Shown: positions 9,281 to 21,300 of the stretch, piece after piece
Position numbering within the stretch: the first letter of the stretch is position 1
Layout: each line of letters starts with the position of its first letter
NCBI GenBank assembly: GCA_964577305.1
Contig: CAZNYS010000002.1
Location: 61,995 to 125,994, forward strand
Length of the DNA stretch: 64,000 nucleotides
Origin: UBA9300 sp964577305
GTDB lineage: Bacteria; Bacteroidota; Bacteroidia; Bacteroidales; VadinHA17
Reading direction: 5' to 3'
Made by a program: the position numbers and the translations under genes
Notes under the pieces: model-generated
Databases searched by the model: none
What the model saw: only the letters and a program-made list of their open reading frames with translations
Told to the model about the DNA's origin: nothing

Positions 9281-9696
9281 GAACTGGAAAAATGCTGATA
9301 TTGTCATTATTATGGTGCTCCTGCTTCCTTACAGCATGCGAAGATTTCTATATAGTAGACTGTGATAAATGTGAATTAATAGAACCCATTACATGCACTC
9401 TTCGCATTGAGCTTGGTGAAGTACTTGGTAGTAATGCTCTTTACGATGTTACAATATACAGGGGTAAAATTGAAGACGGGGTGGTAATTTATAATGGTAC
9501 ATCTCACACCTCAGTCAATTACACAGTAGGTCTTAATTCTGAATATACAGTTACTGCATCTGTGGTGATTAATGGAAAAGAATATACAGCTGTAGATGCT
9601 ACCAGGCCAAGGGTTGATGTTATTACTGATACATGTGAAGAAACCTGCTACTGGGTGGTAAACAATACTGTTAATTTAAAAATTAAGTATTACTGA
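9271..9696 (+). CDS. Small lipoprotein, beta-sandwich-like
   Basis: 141 residues. An N-terminal hydrophobic segment ends in a lipobox (CFLTAC), giving an acylated Cys and an exported lipoprotein of about 120 residues. The mature part begins EDFYIVDCDKCELIEP and contains strand-rich stretches ('YDVTIYRGKIEDG', 'EYTVTASVVINGKEYT') resembling an Ig/fibronectin-type sandwich. It is Cys-rich, including DCDKC and DTCEETC, which could form disulfides. ATG 9292 is an alternative start that still leaves a signal. It overlaps the ankyrin gene by 10 bases and precedes the LarA homologue by 20 bases. No named family is recognised. Confidence 0.75.
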   Translation: MVLRTGKMLILSLLWCSCFLTACEDFYIVDCDKCELIEPITCTLRIELGEVLGSNALYDVTIYRGKIEDGVVIYNGTSHTSVNYTVGLNSEYTVTASVVINGKEYTAVDATRPRVDVITDTCEETCYWVVNNTVNLKIKYY

Positions 9697-9716
9697 TCAT
9701 CCCTGAACAAAAAAGT

Positions 9717-10931
9717 ATGGAGTATAGATTAAAATACGGGAATAAACATATTACGCTTCTGGACCCTGGTAACTCACAATCTATCAACGTTAATCCCCCT
9801 GAAAGTAAACCGAATAAGAATATCTTCCTGGAAGAATTTTCTGCTCTTATAAAACCCGGAATAAGTTCGGCAGGAATCGTGGTTTCAGATAAAACAAGGC
9901 TTTGTGGATATGATAAGTACTTGCCCTGGTTGATTGAGGTAGCGAACAGAAAAGGACTGGATAAAAACTCAATTAGATTTTATATTGCTTACGGCACCCA
10001 TCCCCGGCAGACCGACCAAGAAAGTCACATGATTTATGGTGATATTTATAATGATTATGAGTTTATTCATCATGATTGCGATGATGCTGATGTCATGATA
10101 AATCTGGGCACTACAAACAGAGGTACTGAAGTAAAAATACGAAGGGATATTCTTGATCATGACCTTCTCATATTATTCGGGTCAGTTTCACATCATTATT
10201 TCGCAGGATACGGTGGAGGCAGAAAACTCCTTTTCCCGGGACTGGCATTCCGAGAAGCTATTTATTCAAATCACAAACTGTTTATTGATTTTGATAATAT
10301 GACTCTCCAGCCGGGATGCCGCTCCGGCAAGCTAACTGATAATCCTGTAGCTGAAGATCTCTATGAAATTGACAGATTGATGCCTGATAAAATTATAATA
10401 AGCGGAATACCTGATACCACGGGAAAGATAAGCAGGCTGATGACAGGCAGCAGCTATAAGGATTTTCTTTCAGCATGTATTATTTACGATAATTATTACA
10501 GGAAAGACAGCAAGGTTAAATATGACAACGTAATTGCAGGTTCAGGTGGCTACCCAAAAGATATAAATTTTATCCAGACCCATAAATCTTTACATAATGC
10601 CGCTTCATTTGTAAAGGATGGTGGCAACTTATTCCTTCTTGGAGAATGCAGGGATGGAATAGGCAATGATGAATTCCTTAATATTTTCAGGGGAAGTAAA
10701 AAAGACATTTTCTATAATCTCAGCAAACAATATTCAGGTAATGGAGGAACAGCCCTGTCGCTTATATCAAAAACTGAAAGAATAAATATATATATGCTGA
10801 CCGGTCTTGACACACACATATGTAATACACTTAATATAAAGAAACTACAAACTGATGATCTTAATTCAAAAGCAGGCAGGCTGCAAGGCAGTACGGCAAT
10901 TATAGAAAATGCCAGTATATTATATTGTTAA
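9717..10931 (+). CDS. Nickel-pincer lactate racemase family protein (LarA-like)
   Basis: Member of the LarA (DUF2088) family of 2-hydroxyacid racemases/epimerases that use a nickel-pincer nucleotide cofactor, 404 residues. Signature segments are visible: 'YGTHPRQT' (His95), 'GTTNRGTEV' and 'GSVSHHYFAGYGGGRK' (His160, Lys170) followed by His186. The spacings His160-Lys170 (10) and Lys170-His186 (16) equal those of His174, Lys184 and His200 in Lactobacillus LarA, so the cofactor-attaching Lys and the Ni/catalytic His residues appear kept. The substrate is uncertain, since the family covers lactate, malate, phenyllactate and sugar acids. The cofactor makers LarB, LarC and LarE are not in the window. 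Confidence 0.85.
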   Translation: MEYRLKYGNKHITLLDPGNSQSINVNPPESKPNKNIFLEEFSALIKPGISSAGIVVSDKTRLCGYDKYLPWLIEVANRKGLDKNSIRFYIAYGTHPRQTDQESHMIYGDIYNDYEFIHHDCDDADVMINLGTTNRGTEVKIRRDILDHDLLILFGSVSHHYFAGYGGGRKLLFPGLAFREAIYSNHKLFIDFDNMTLQPGCRSGKLTDNPVAEDLYEIDRLMPDKIIISGIPDTTGKISRLMTGSSYKDFLSACIIYDNYYRKDSKVKYDNVIAGSGGYPKDINFIQTHKSLHNAASFVKDGGNLFLLGECRDGIGNDEFLNIFRGSKKDIFYNLSKQYSGNGGTALSLISKTERINIYMLTGLDTHICNTLNIKKLQTDDLNSKAGRLQGSTAIIENASILYC

Positions 10932-10947
10932 ACAACCAATATTTTTT

Positions 10948-12225
10948 ATGAGACCTTTAAAGAGAATATTCTTACTTCTTCTGATCCTGATTTCACATGC
11001 AGCAGCATCTCAGATGAATATAACATCTTTAAAGGAGCAGATCAGGAATAACGAAGATTATGATAAAGTGGAACAGATGGCCCTTGGTATACTGAAGACG
11101 GGGTTTAATGCAGGTGACGGATACAACCAGGTATGGGCCAGGGATCTGAATACTTTTATCAAATATTCATGCAGGGTGTTGCCTCATGAAACCGTGCGTG
11201 ATGCACTTCTGCAATTCTTTTATTTCCAGGGCTTTGACGGGAATATGGTAGATGGTTATGAACAGGTTCCTGATGGTTATATTGCTGATAATTATGGTGT
11301 TTATTAAAGATATGATATGCCGGGATATGTCTTTCACAAGAACACCGTGGAAACAGACCAGGAAACATCGCTAATACAGGCTGTTTATAAATACATAAAT
11401 GAAACAGGCGATAATGATTTCCTAAATGAATATGTAAACGGGATGACCATTATCAACCGTATGGAAAAGATGCTGGACTTCCTGATGAAGCAGAGGTTCA
11501 ACAGTGAATATGGTCTGATATGGGGAGCTACCACTGCTGACTGGGGTGATGTGCAGCCAGTTCATAAATGGGGAGTGAAGCTGGATGACCTGTCAATACC
11601 CAGTATCGATATTTATGACAATGCCATGATGCTGATTGCACTGGATAATTTCATTAATTTATACAATGATCCCGCGACAGAATCCAAGTGGCTGCAGGTT
11701 TATGATGAAATAAAAAATAATACAAGGAAATATTTATGGGATAGTGAAAAAAGCAAATTCATACCCCATATTTATATTAGGTGTGAAGAATTTGAAGGAG
11801 TAGATGAATCTGATATATACTACCACGGAGGCACTATAGTAGCTATTGAAGCAGGTCTATTAAGTAAGGATGAGGTAAGTATAAGCCTCCAGAAGATGAG
11901 AGATAATGTTGAAGCGGCAGGTGCTCAATCTGTTGGACTAACAATGTACCCAGCCTATCCTGATGGGAGTTTTGAGAATAAAGGAATGGGTGCATACCAG
12001 TATCAGAATGGCGGTGACTGGACCTGGTTTGGAGCACGGTTGATACCACAACTTGTAAAAATGGGTTTTATTGAAGAGGCTATTACAGAACTGGAACCTT
12101 TTATAAGCAGGGCAATAGACAATAATGGTTTTTTTGAATGGTACACAATTAATGGTGAGCCTAAAGGCTCGGGTGTATTCAGGGGGGCAGCCGGAGTGCT
12201 TCTTGAAGCAATAGAATCACTAAAA

Positions 12226-12234
<9 letters not shown>
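10948..12234 (+). pseudogene. Six-hairpin glycosidase-like gene interrupted by an in-frame TAA
   Basis: One reading frame of 428 codons is broken by a TAA at 11305-11307, between '...ADNYGVY' and 'RYDMPGYVFHKNTVETDQE...'. The downstream part stays in frame to 12234. It has a signal peptide (MRPLKRIFLLLLILISHAAAS) and an (alpha/alpha)6-barrel glycosidase look: 'GYNQVWARDLNTFIKYS', 'GLIWGATTADWGD', 'IYDNAMMLIALDNFI', 'GDWTWFGARLIPQL'. The two pieces look like one enzyme acting on alpha-linked or related glycans. The stop may be a nonsense mutation, a sequencing error or a real interruption. Apart from it the sequence shows no decay. It follows larA by 16 bases and looks like the last gene of that operon. 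Confidence 0.8.
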
Positions 12235-13837
<1,603 letters not shown>

Positions 13838-13852
13838 GACAATTTATTCGTA

Positions 13853-14626
13853 TTAAATTAGTTCTTCCGACAATTTCTTTCTCAGATCATTAGGTTTAAT
13901 ATTTTCATCTACCTCCCCAAATTCAGCCAGGGATATTTTCCCACGCTCTTCAGATACAACTATAACAATAGAATCAGTCAGCTCGCTTATACCAATTGCT
14001 GCACGGTGTCGCATACCGAAACGGGGAGGCAAGTTGGGATTATCTGTGGCAGGCAGGGGACATCTTGCAGCATATATTTTCCCTGACTCTATCAGTACAG
14101 CGCCATCATGAAGTGGGCTGTTTTTATGAAATATACTCTTCAACAATTCGGCGCTGATTTTTGCATTGATGATTTCTCCCCCTTCTGAATATAATTCAAG
14201 GGTACTTCTTCTTGCTATAACAATAAGAGCCCCGTATCTTGAATCAACAAACCACTCCACTCCTCTTACAATCTCTTCTATGTCTGTTTGTTTCTGTCTT
14301 GAAGCCACGGTTCCTCCACTGAAAAAGCGTTCGATGGAGTAACTTCCACCCCCCATATAGCGGCTGCCTATTATTAAAAGGAAACGTCGTATCTCCTGTT
14401 GGAAGACAATAATCAGTATTATCACTCCACCACCAAATACAGCGGTCATTATTGAACTGATAAGCTCCATTTGTAATAATTCCACCACTTTCCAGAAAAG
14501 GTACACAACAAAGATGCCCATGAAAATAGTAATGGCAGCTGTGCCCCGGATCAAACGATAAAGCTGGTAAAGGATAAAAGCCACGAGAATAATATCAATT
14601 ATATCAAGTATTGTAATAGGTGGCAT
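13853..14626 (-). CDS. cdaA: Diadenylate cyclase CdaA
   Basis: Membrane-bound enzyme making cyclic di-AMP from two ATP. 257 residues, with three N-terminal hydrophobic helices (about residues 8-75) and a DAC domain (about 95-235). The catalytic DGA is at 174-176 ('PLHDGAVLIESG') and RHR at 206-208 ('RFGMRHRAAIG'). Upstream and 52 bases away on the same strand is folP, a pairing common in Bacteroidota. No CdaR-like regulator or c-di-AMP phosphodiesterase is next to it. Confidence 0.95.
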   Translation of the reverse strand: MPPITILDIIDIILVAFILYQLYRLIRGTAAITIFMGIFVVYLFWKVVELLQMELISSIMTAVFGGGVIILIIVFQQEIRRFLLIIGSRYMGGGSYSIERFFSGGTVASRQKQTDIEEIVRGVEWFVDSRYGALIVIARRSTLELYSEGGEIINAKISAELLKSIFHKNSPLHDGAVLIESGKIYAARCPLPATDNPNLPPRFGMRHRAAIGISELTDSIVIVVSEERGKISLAEFGEVDENIKPNDLRKKLSEELI

Positions 14627-14678
14627 AACTTTTATTTAGTGTCTTTCAGACAAATGTAAAAAATATAAGTGAATTAAC

Positions 14679-15515
14679 TTAAGTAACATGTAAACGACTT
14701 ACCAGTCTGACAGCCTGTATAGCTTCGGCCACATCATGTACCCTCAGTATTGAAACTCCTTTCATAAGGGCTACCGTGTTCAGGACAACTGTACCGTTAA
14801 GGCTTTCCTCAGGGCTTATACCAAGTGTCTTCCATATCATTGACTTCCTTGAAAGTCCTGTAAGAACAGGTAAACCGAGTATGCCAAACCGTTCCAGGTT
14901 GTTTAACAATATAAAATTGTGCTCAATTGTTTTTCCGAATCCAAAGCCTGGATCAATAACAATATCCTTTACACCTCTGAGCACCAACTCCTGCTTTTTT
15001 TCAGAAAACCATTTAATAATTTCTGTCATTATATCATCATAGACAGGGTTAGTTTGCATATTCTTTGGAGTACCTTTCATATGCATCATAATGTAGGGAA
15101 CATTGTGTTTTTCAATAATGCCGAACATTTTATTATCAATGGCCCCGGCAGAAATATCATTTATTATATCCACGCCATAATCACTTATACAAATATCGGC
15201 AATAGATGATCTGAATGTATCAAGTGACAGAATTGCTGAGGGGAATTCCCTGCGCATTAACCTGAGAGCCCTGGTAACCCTTTCAAGCTCTTCATTTTCT
15301 GCTATGTCATCAGCTCCGGGACGGGAAGAATAACCTCCAATATCCAGCATATCAGCTCCTGATTCAAGCATTTCTGAAGTCCTGTTTAGTATTTCCGTTT
15401 CACTGCTTAACCTGCTGCCCCTATAAAATGAATCGGGAGTTATATTAAGTACACCCATTACCTTTGGAATGGAAAGATCAATCAACTGACCCCTGACATT
15501 AATTGTTCTGTTCAT
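14679..15515 (-). CDS. folP: Dihydropteroate synthase
   Basis: Folate pathway enzyme that joins p-aminobenzoate to dihydropterin pyrophosphate. 278 residues, a TIM barrel with the N-terminal signature 'VMGVLNITPDSFYRG' (about 19-33), 'DIGGYSSRPGAD', 'NDISAG', 'MHMKGTPKNMQ' and 'DPGFGFGKTIEHN', ending with the 'LRVHDVAEA' motif that closes the active site. All expected family segments are present. It is the first gene of a probable folP-cdaA-sulfatase unit. Confidence 0.96.
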   Translation of the reverse strand: MNRTINVRGQLIDLSIPKVMGVLNITPDSFYRGSRLSSETEILNRTSEMLESGADMLDIGGYSSRPGADDIAENEELERVTRALRLMRREFPSAILSLDTFRSSIADICISDYGVDIINDISAGAIDNKMFGIIEKHNVPYIMMHMKGTPKNMQTNPVYDDIMTEIIKWFSEKKQELVLRGVKDIVIDPGFGFGKTIEHNFILLNNLERFGILGLPVLTGLSRKSMIWKTLGISPEESLNGTVVLNTVALMKGVSILRVHDVAEAIQAVRLVSRLHVT

Positions 15516-15557
15516 ATGTTCTATCCTGATAAGTCAATAGCACCTGAATATACCTGA

Positions 15558-15565
15558 CAAAAATA
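15558..15565 (-). promoter_or_regulatory. Promoter -7 element (TAnnTTTG) for folP-cdaA
   Basis: TATTTTTG on the minus strand, 43 bases upstream of the folP start codon, matches the Bacteroidota -7 consensus. The predicted leader is about 35 bases. No -33 TTG is visible at usual spacing. Confidence 0.4.
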
Positions 15566-15686
15566 AACCTTTAGTTCTGAATATGCATATAAGGATAAAA
15601 TATAGCTTAAACAACCAGGTTAATATCTATTCTTCCACTGTTAGTTCTTTTAATTTGTATCTCACAGAGAAATATGCTTTACTTAT

Positions 15687-15694
15687 TATATTTG
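15687..15694 (+). promoter_or_regulatory. Promoter -7 element (TAnnTTTG) for the tmk operon
   Basis: TATATTTG lies inside the longer open frame that begins at 15674. Its predicted transcription start (about 15701) excludes that start and supports ATG 15716 for tmk. Confidence 0.5.
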
Positions 15695-15715
15695 TACCTG
15701 TCAAAGCAGATTAAG

Positions 15716-16405
15716 ATGAAACTAATAGTAATTGAAGGACTTGATGCTGCCGGGAAGTCTACTCAGATAGAAAAGCTCAGGGCTTACTTCACTGAAAAGG
15801 GCATGGAGTATGAATTCATTCATTTCCCCAGAACCAGTACTCCCTACTTTGGTGAACTCATATCACGCTTCCTGAGAGGGGAATTCGGTCAGGTCAATGA
15901 AGTGGATCCATATCTTGTTGCCATGCTTTATGCAGGAGACAGGAAAGACGTATCTGATAACATCTATTCATGGCTCCGGGCAGGTAAATATGTCCTTCTC
16001 GACAGGTATGTCTATTCAAATATTGCATACCAGTGTGCAAAAATCAGTAATAAACGGGAAAGAGACGCACTGAAGGACTGGATATTGAACCTCGAGTTCA
16101 AACATTTTGGCATACCAGTTCCTGCCCTTAACATCTTTCTTGATGTACCTTTTGAGTTTACAGCAAGCAAGCTACGAAACAGCAGATCAGGGTTCGACAG
16201 GAAATATCTTAACGGTAATAATGATATTCACGAAAGCAACCTGGAATTTCAAAAACAGGTCAGGCAGGTGTATCTTGACACTGCTGCAGGCGATGATACC
16301 CTTGAAATAATTAATTGCTCAAAAGATACCGGGACCATATTATCACCTGATGAAATCTTCAAACAAATAATTATTCTGTTACAGGAAAACGAAATAATAG
16401 GATGA
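15716..16405 (+). CDS. tmk: Thymidylate kinase (dTMP kinase)
   Basis: Phosphorylates dTMP to dTDP. 229 residues with a Walker A loop at about 8-16 (GLDAAGKST), the substrate motif 'HFPRTSTPY' and 'LLDRYVYSNIAYQ' (the DRY/S motif), and a P-loop kinase 'NIFLDVP' strand. ATG 15716 gives the usual MKLIVIEGLD start. The C-terminal half is somewhat longer than in the classic enzyme. It overlaps the next gene by four bases (ATGA), so it is the first gene of a tmk - DoxX-like - tpiA - 1502-residue protein - rsmE transcription unit. Confidence 0.92.
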   Translation: MKLIVIEGLDAAGKSTQIEKLRAYFTEKGMEYEFIHFPRTSTPYFGELISRFLRGEFGQVNEVDPYLVAMLYAGDRKDVSDNIYSWLRAGKYVLLDRYVYSNIAYQCAKISNKRERDALKDWILNLEFKHFGIPVPALNIFLDVPFEFTASKLRNSRSGFDRKYLNGNNDIHESNLEFQKQVRQVYLDTAAGDDTLEIINCSKDTGTILSPDEIFKQIIILLQENEIIG

Positions 16406-17622
16406 TCAGTATTAAAATTATTAGCCGTTATATTTCTGGTTTGGTTTTTATTTTTTCCGGACTGGTAAAGGGTATTGATCCCATGGGATCGATGTATAAA
16501 TTTATTGATTACTTCACAGCATTTCATCTTGATGCACTGGAGCCCCTTGCATACCTGCTTGGGGTAATATTGTGTACCTCCGAAGTTATTATTGGCTTTG
16601 CTATTCTGACCGGGATAAGGATGAGGCTTGCAGCATGGGGATTATTGATTTTTATGCTGGGTTTCACACCTCTAACCCTTTACCTTGCTATAGGCAATCC
16701 TGTAGCCGATTGTGGATGTTTCGGTGATGCAATTCACCTTACCAACTGGCAGACTTTCTACAAGAACATCATTATATCTGTATTTGTTATCATGGTTTTT
16801 GTTAACAGGAAAAAATATAAAACACTGTCCTCTGCCAGCATCGAATGGACTGCAATAATTATCATTACAGCTGCTTTCATCCTTTTCACCCAGTATAATT
16901 ACAGGCATCTGCCTCTTGTGGATTTCAGACCTTACAAAACAGGTACGAATATCCCTGAAAATATGATTATCCCCGAGGGAGCACCAACTGATGAATACGA
17001 AACAACGCTAATCTATGAAAAGGATGGTGAGCAGAAGGAGTTCTTTCTTGATAACTATCCGTCGGATGATACAACCTGGGCATTTATTGATTCAAAAACC
17101 AAGCTCATAAAAGCAGGCTACAAGCCTCCCATATATGATTTCAGCCTTATAACACCGGAGGGCCAGGATCTGACTGATATTATTCTCAGTGATACCGGGT
17201 TCAATTTTCTAATGCTGAGTATTGAATTCTCTGAGGCTGAACAGGAACTTATTGAAAAAGGGATCGAGGCAGGCTTAGAATGCATGAATAAGGGTATAGG
17301 ATTTTACATACTTACCTCCTCTTCCCCGGAAATGATTGATAGCTATTCACAGGATTTTAATGTTCTTTATGTTGATGAAACAACCATGAAAACCATTATT
17401 CGTTCAAATCCCGGATTTATGTTTATGAAAGAAGGTATTATAACAAATAAATGGGCAGGCAGGGATCTCCCTGGGATAGATGAGCTGCCGGAAATTATAA
17501 CAGATTCCTTCCCGGTAAGAGGAAATAATGGAACAACTGTGCTTATAATTATAATGGCAGGTATTTTGTTGATATCCTTTATGACTAGCTTTATATTTCG
17601 CAATCTAATAAAAGACAAGTAA
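16402..17622 (+). CDS. DoxX-like membrane protein (BT_3928 family)
   Basis: 406 residues. The N-terminal part has four hydrophobic helices (about 1-135) of the DoxX/MauE type: 'YISGLVFIFSGLVKGIDPMG', 'LAYLLGVILCTSEVIIGFAI' and 'DCGCFGDAIHLTNWQTFYKN', the last with a conserved CxC pair. A fifth helix lies near 150-170. A soluble domain of about 200 residues follows and resembles a thioredoxin-fold region but lacks a CxxC. A last helix is near 385. The order DoxX-like protein then tpiA is conserved in Bacteroides (BT_3928 neighbourhood, from memory). The role is unknown, possibly redox or quinone related. Confidence 0.85.
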   Translation: MISIKIISRYISGLVFIFSGLVKGIDPMGSMYKFIDYFTAFHLDALEPLAYLLGVILCTSEVIIGFAILTGIRMRLAAWGLLIFMLGFTPLTLYLAIGNPVADCGCFGDAIHLTNWQTFYKNIIISVFVIMVFVNRKKYKTLSSASIEWTAIIIITAAFILFTQYNYRHLPLVDFRPYKTGTNIPENMIIPEGAPTDEYETTLIYEKDGEQKEFFLDNYPSDDTTWAFIDSKTKLIKAGYKPPIYDFSLITPEGQDLTDIILSDTGFNFLMLSIEFSEAEQELIEKGIEAGLECMNKGIGFYILTSSSPEMIDSYSQDFNVLYVDETTMKTIIRSNPGFMFMKEGIITNKWAGRDLPGIDELPEIITDSFPVRGNNGTTVLIIIMAGILLISFMTSFIFRNLIKDK

Positions 17623-17627
17623 AAATT

Positions 17628-18395
17628 ATGAGAAGAAGAATTGTTGCCGGCAACTGGAAGATGAACATGGATCTTGCTGAAGGTTTATCACTGGCAAAAG
17701 CTGTGGATAAATTTATGCTCGCAAATGATGCATCAGATGTTGAGGTAATACTATGCACACCTTTTATTCACCTCGCATATATTGCAGAGTCATTGAAAGC
17801 TAATAAAATAAGCACCGGTGCACAGAACTGCTCTGATAAGGAATCAGGGGCATATACAGGTGAAATATCAGCATCAATGATAAAATCCACGGGTGCGGAA
17901 TATGTTATTATCGGCCATAGTGAAAGAAGAAACTATTATTATGAAAATGATGAGCTTCTTAATGCTAAAATTAAGGTTGCCCTGAACAATGAACTCAAGG
18001 TCATATTCTGTTGTGGTGAAGTTCTGAGCGAAAGAGAAAAGGGGGATTATTTTAATATTGTGAACTCACAGATAATAAAATGTTTTTCAGGTATAAAGGA
18101 AGGAGATTTCAGGAATATCATAATTGCATATGAGCCGGTATGGGCGATAGGTACAGGGGTGACGGCCAGCGCTGAACAAGCCCAGGAAATGCACTCATAC
18201 ATAAGATCAGTTATTAATAAACTGTACGGGAAGGAACGATCTGAAGAAACTGTCATATTGTACGGAGGCAGTTGCAAACCCTCCAATTCAGCTGAATTAT
18301 TTTCCATGAATGATGTTGACGGAGGTCTGATTGGAGGCGCTTCACTTAAGGAAGATGACTTCTGTAAAATAATTGATTCATTCCCTGAAAAATGA
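17628..18395 (+). CDS. tpiA: Triosephosphate isomerase
   Basis: Glycolytic enzyme that interconverts dihydroxyacetone phosphate and glyceraldehyde 3-phosphate. 255 residues, a TIM barrel. Active-site residues are all visible: Lys11 in 'AGNWKMN', His97 in 'IIGHSERR' and Glu169 in 'AYEPVWAIGTG', with the phosphate-binding 'YGGSCKPSN' and 'GGLIGGASL' near the end. It starts 5 bases after the DoxX-like gene and overlaps the next gene by four bases (ATGA). Confidence 0.98.
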   Translation: MRRRIVAGNWKMNMDLAEGLSLAKAVDKFMLANDASDVEVILCTPFIHLAYIAESLKANKISTGAQNCSDKESGAYTGEISASMIKSTGAEYVIIGHSERRNYYYENDELLNAKIKVALNNELKVIFCCGEVLSEREKGDYFNIVNSQIIKCFSGIKEGDFRNIIIAYEPVWAIGTGVTASAEQAQEMHSYIRSVINKLYGKERSEETVILYGGSCKPSNSAELFSMNDVDGGLIGGASLKEDDFCKIIDSFPEK

Positions 18396-21300
18396 AACAA
18401 GTACTGATTATAACAGTATTAAGCTTCGTACTTTCATTGAGTTTCAGTGTCAATGCACAGGTCAGGTCATCCTTTTCAGGCGAGACAGAGTCATTCAGCA
18501 GTGAATTAGTCAGCTTCATGGAGCCAAACCTTAACGATGAGCAAGTATTACTGCTTAACAGCTTTGTTACAGCATGGGACAGTACTCTGATCACACCCGG
18601 GTCCAGGAATCTCATTATTGCTGCATCAAAAAATATAGAGGGCAAAAGAATGAGACCAAGACCACACTTCATTGATTTTATCAGTACTCTTATGACTTTT
18701 ATTAATTATGACGTTGACGCTGAAGAATTTAACATATGGCTGGAGGGATTGATTAATCTTGCTCAGAACCCGGAAATCAGGGTTAGCGACGTAGCTTCAT
18801 TTATCAGTTCAGCTTCCAGCCTGATCAGTGAAAAGGTCATTTACAGGTCGAACAGTGTAACATGGAAAACAACAAGCAACAGGTTCACTTTCAGTAACGA
18901 TTCTGCTTTCATTGTTACGTTACCGGAGTCTGATATTATATGCTATGCACAGAGGGACTCTACCATTATTTATGATACACGGGGATCATATAATCCGGTT
19001 TCAAGAATATGGCAGGGAGATGGTGGAATTATTACCTGGAGTAAAGCAGGATACTCTGCCGATGATGTTTATGCCAGAGCAGGTCACTATTTAATTGACC
19101 TTACTACCACATCTTTTGAGATGGACTCAGTTTTATTGACTAATAAAACATATTTTGACGAACCCGTATATGGAAGGCTGAATGACAGGGCCGTAAACAT
19201 CAGCAAACCTGAAAATGCACGCTTCCCGAAATTTGAAACATACCAGAAGACATTTGTCCTGGATGATTTATATGAAGATATTGATTTTAGCGGAGGCCTT
19301 GCATTTGAAGGTGCTGTTGTTTATGGCAGGGGTGAATCTTACCAGCCTGCAATAATTAAAATGTATAGAAATGATACCCTCTGCGTGAAAGCTGAAGCAA
19401 ACAGTTTAATCTTTAACAAGGAAAGCATCCAGACACAAAGTACGGCATTCACATTATATCTTAATGAAGATTCAATCTTTCATTCCGATATTGCCTTCAG
19501 CTTTAATGTACCTGAAAGAGAACTCAACACTTTTAAATCAAGGTTCCCTACATCAAACAGTCCTTATTTCAACTCTTACCATATGATGGATATGTATTTC
19601 GAATATTTAACCTGGGATATGGATGAGTCAATAATTACACTCTCAAGAGCAAGGGGTGCGAGTATAGGGCAGGCATATTTCGAATCCACTTCATATTTCA
19701 GTGAACAGGAGTTTCTTTCATTAATGGGTATAGATGATTACCACCCTCTTTTCCGGCTTAAAGAATTTGCTGAATGGTATTATAACGAAACCTTTCCGAT
19801 AGATGATCTTGCAAAATGGATGAACCAACCCCATGAATATGTAATGGCACTGTGCGTCGACCTGGCAAATAAGGGTTTTTTGTTCTTTGACAGGATTAAT
19901 AATGAGGTTACAATAAAACAAAAACTTTATGACTATATAAGCGCTTTTAGGAAAAACAAGGATTATGATGTGATGAGCATTTTCAGCGAAACAAGAAATC
20001 CCCTGGATAATGCTACCCTCAATATACGTAATTACAAAATGAGTATAGAAGGAGTACCAGGGATTTTCCTGAGTGATTCGCAAAATGTAAGGATCTACCC
20101 ATATGACAGAAGTATAGAGCTCGAAAAAAACAGGGCTTTCGAATTTAATGGTGTCGTCCAGGCCGGAATGATTACCGTTTTTGGTAATGAATTTAAATTC
20201 AACTACGATACATTTAAAATTAAACTTACCAAGGTCGATTCCATTATGCTGTCAATTGAAACAGAGGATATTGATGAACAGGGGCGTGCATTGGCCCGCA
20301 AAATTGAAGATCTTATCCAGATGACCAACGCAGAGCTTCTTATCGATCAACCCAATAACAAATCAGGACTGGCAAGCCTTGAGCAATATCCAATGTTTTA
20401 CGCATATAGTGAATCTTATGTCTTTTATAATAGAATACCTGGCCTGGAAGGGGTATATCCCAAATCTGACTATTATTTCAAACTCGAACCCTTCACCTTT
20501 GAAAATACTGACAGGCTGAGACAATCAGACCTTGAGCTGAAAGGAGCTTTCTTCGGGGGGAAAATAATCGAGCCACTGGACCAGACACTTACCCTGCAGC
20601 ATGATAACTCCCTTGGCTTCAGCTATAATATTCCGGAAGAGGGTGTGGATATTTACGGGGGAAAGGCCAGGGCGTTTGATACTATCGAAATGAGTAACCT
20701 TGGAATGAAAGGCAAAGGCAGTTTAAATTACCTGTCTGCTTCTGTTGAATCAGATGAATTCAGATTTTTCCCGGATTCAGTGCTAGCCACCACAAAGAAA
20801 ATAACTGTCGCCAGCAATACAGTGTTCCCCGAGGTAATTGCCGATGCTGCCGATATTAAATGGTACCCTGACAATGATGAATTTTACATTAATCCTCTGA
20901 ATAATGAAACGTTCAGTATGTTTGACAACGGAACCAGCCTTAACGGAACACTTCTCCTGAAAAGTACAGGTTTGTCAGGTAGTGGCAAGATAAACCTTAA
21001 AGATTCATACCTGGATGGCAATAACTTCTCATTTACACCTTCAAGTATATATACTGATTCGGCAAGCTACAACCTCAAGTCAATATCAGGATCAGGCTTT
21101 GCATTCATTGCAGATGATGCCAGCGTACAAATTGATTTTAAAAACCAGAAATCAACATTCAGTCTTAATTCTGATTCTTCTTTAGTCAAATTCCCTGAAG
21201 TGAATTATATATGTACTATGACAGATTTTGAATATGATATGCAGGAGAAAGTACTGGCAATGATACAGAGAGGGAAAGAAGAAAGTAAACTGATGAGGCC

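Noticed and set aside
11305..11307. Recoded stop codon (selenocysteine)
   Set aside because: The codon is TAA, not TGA, and many genes in the window use TAA as a normal stop.
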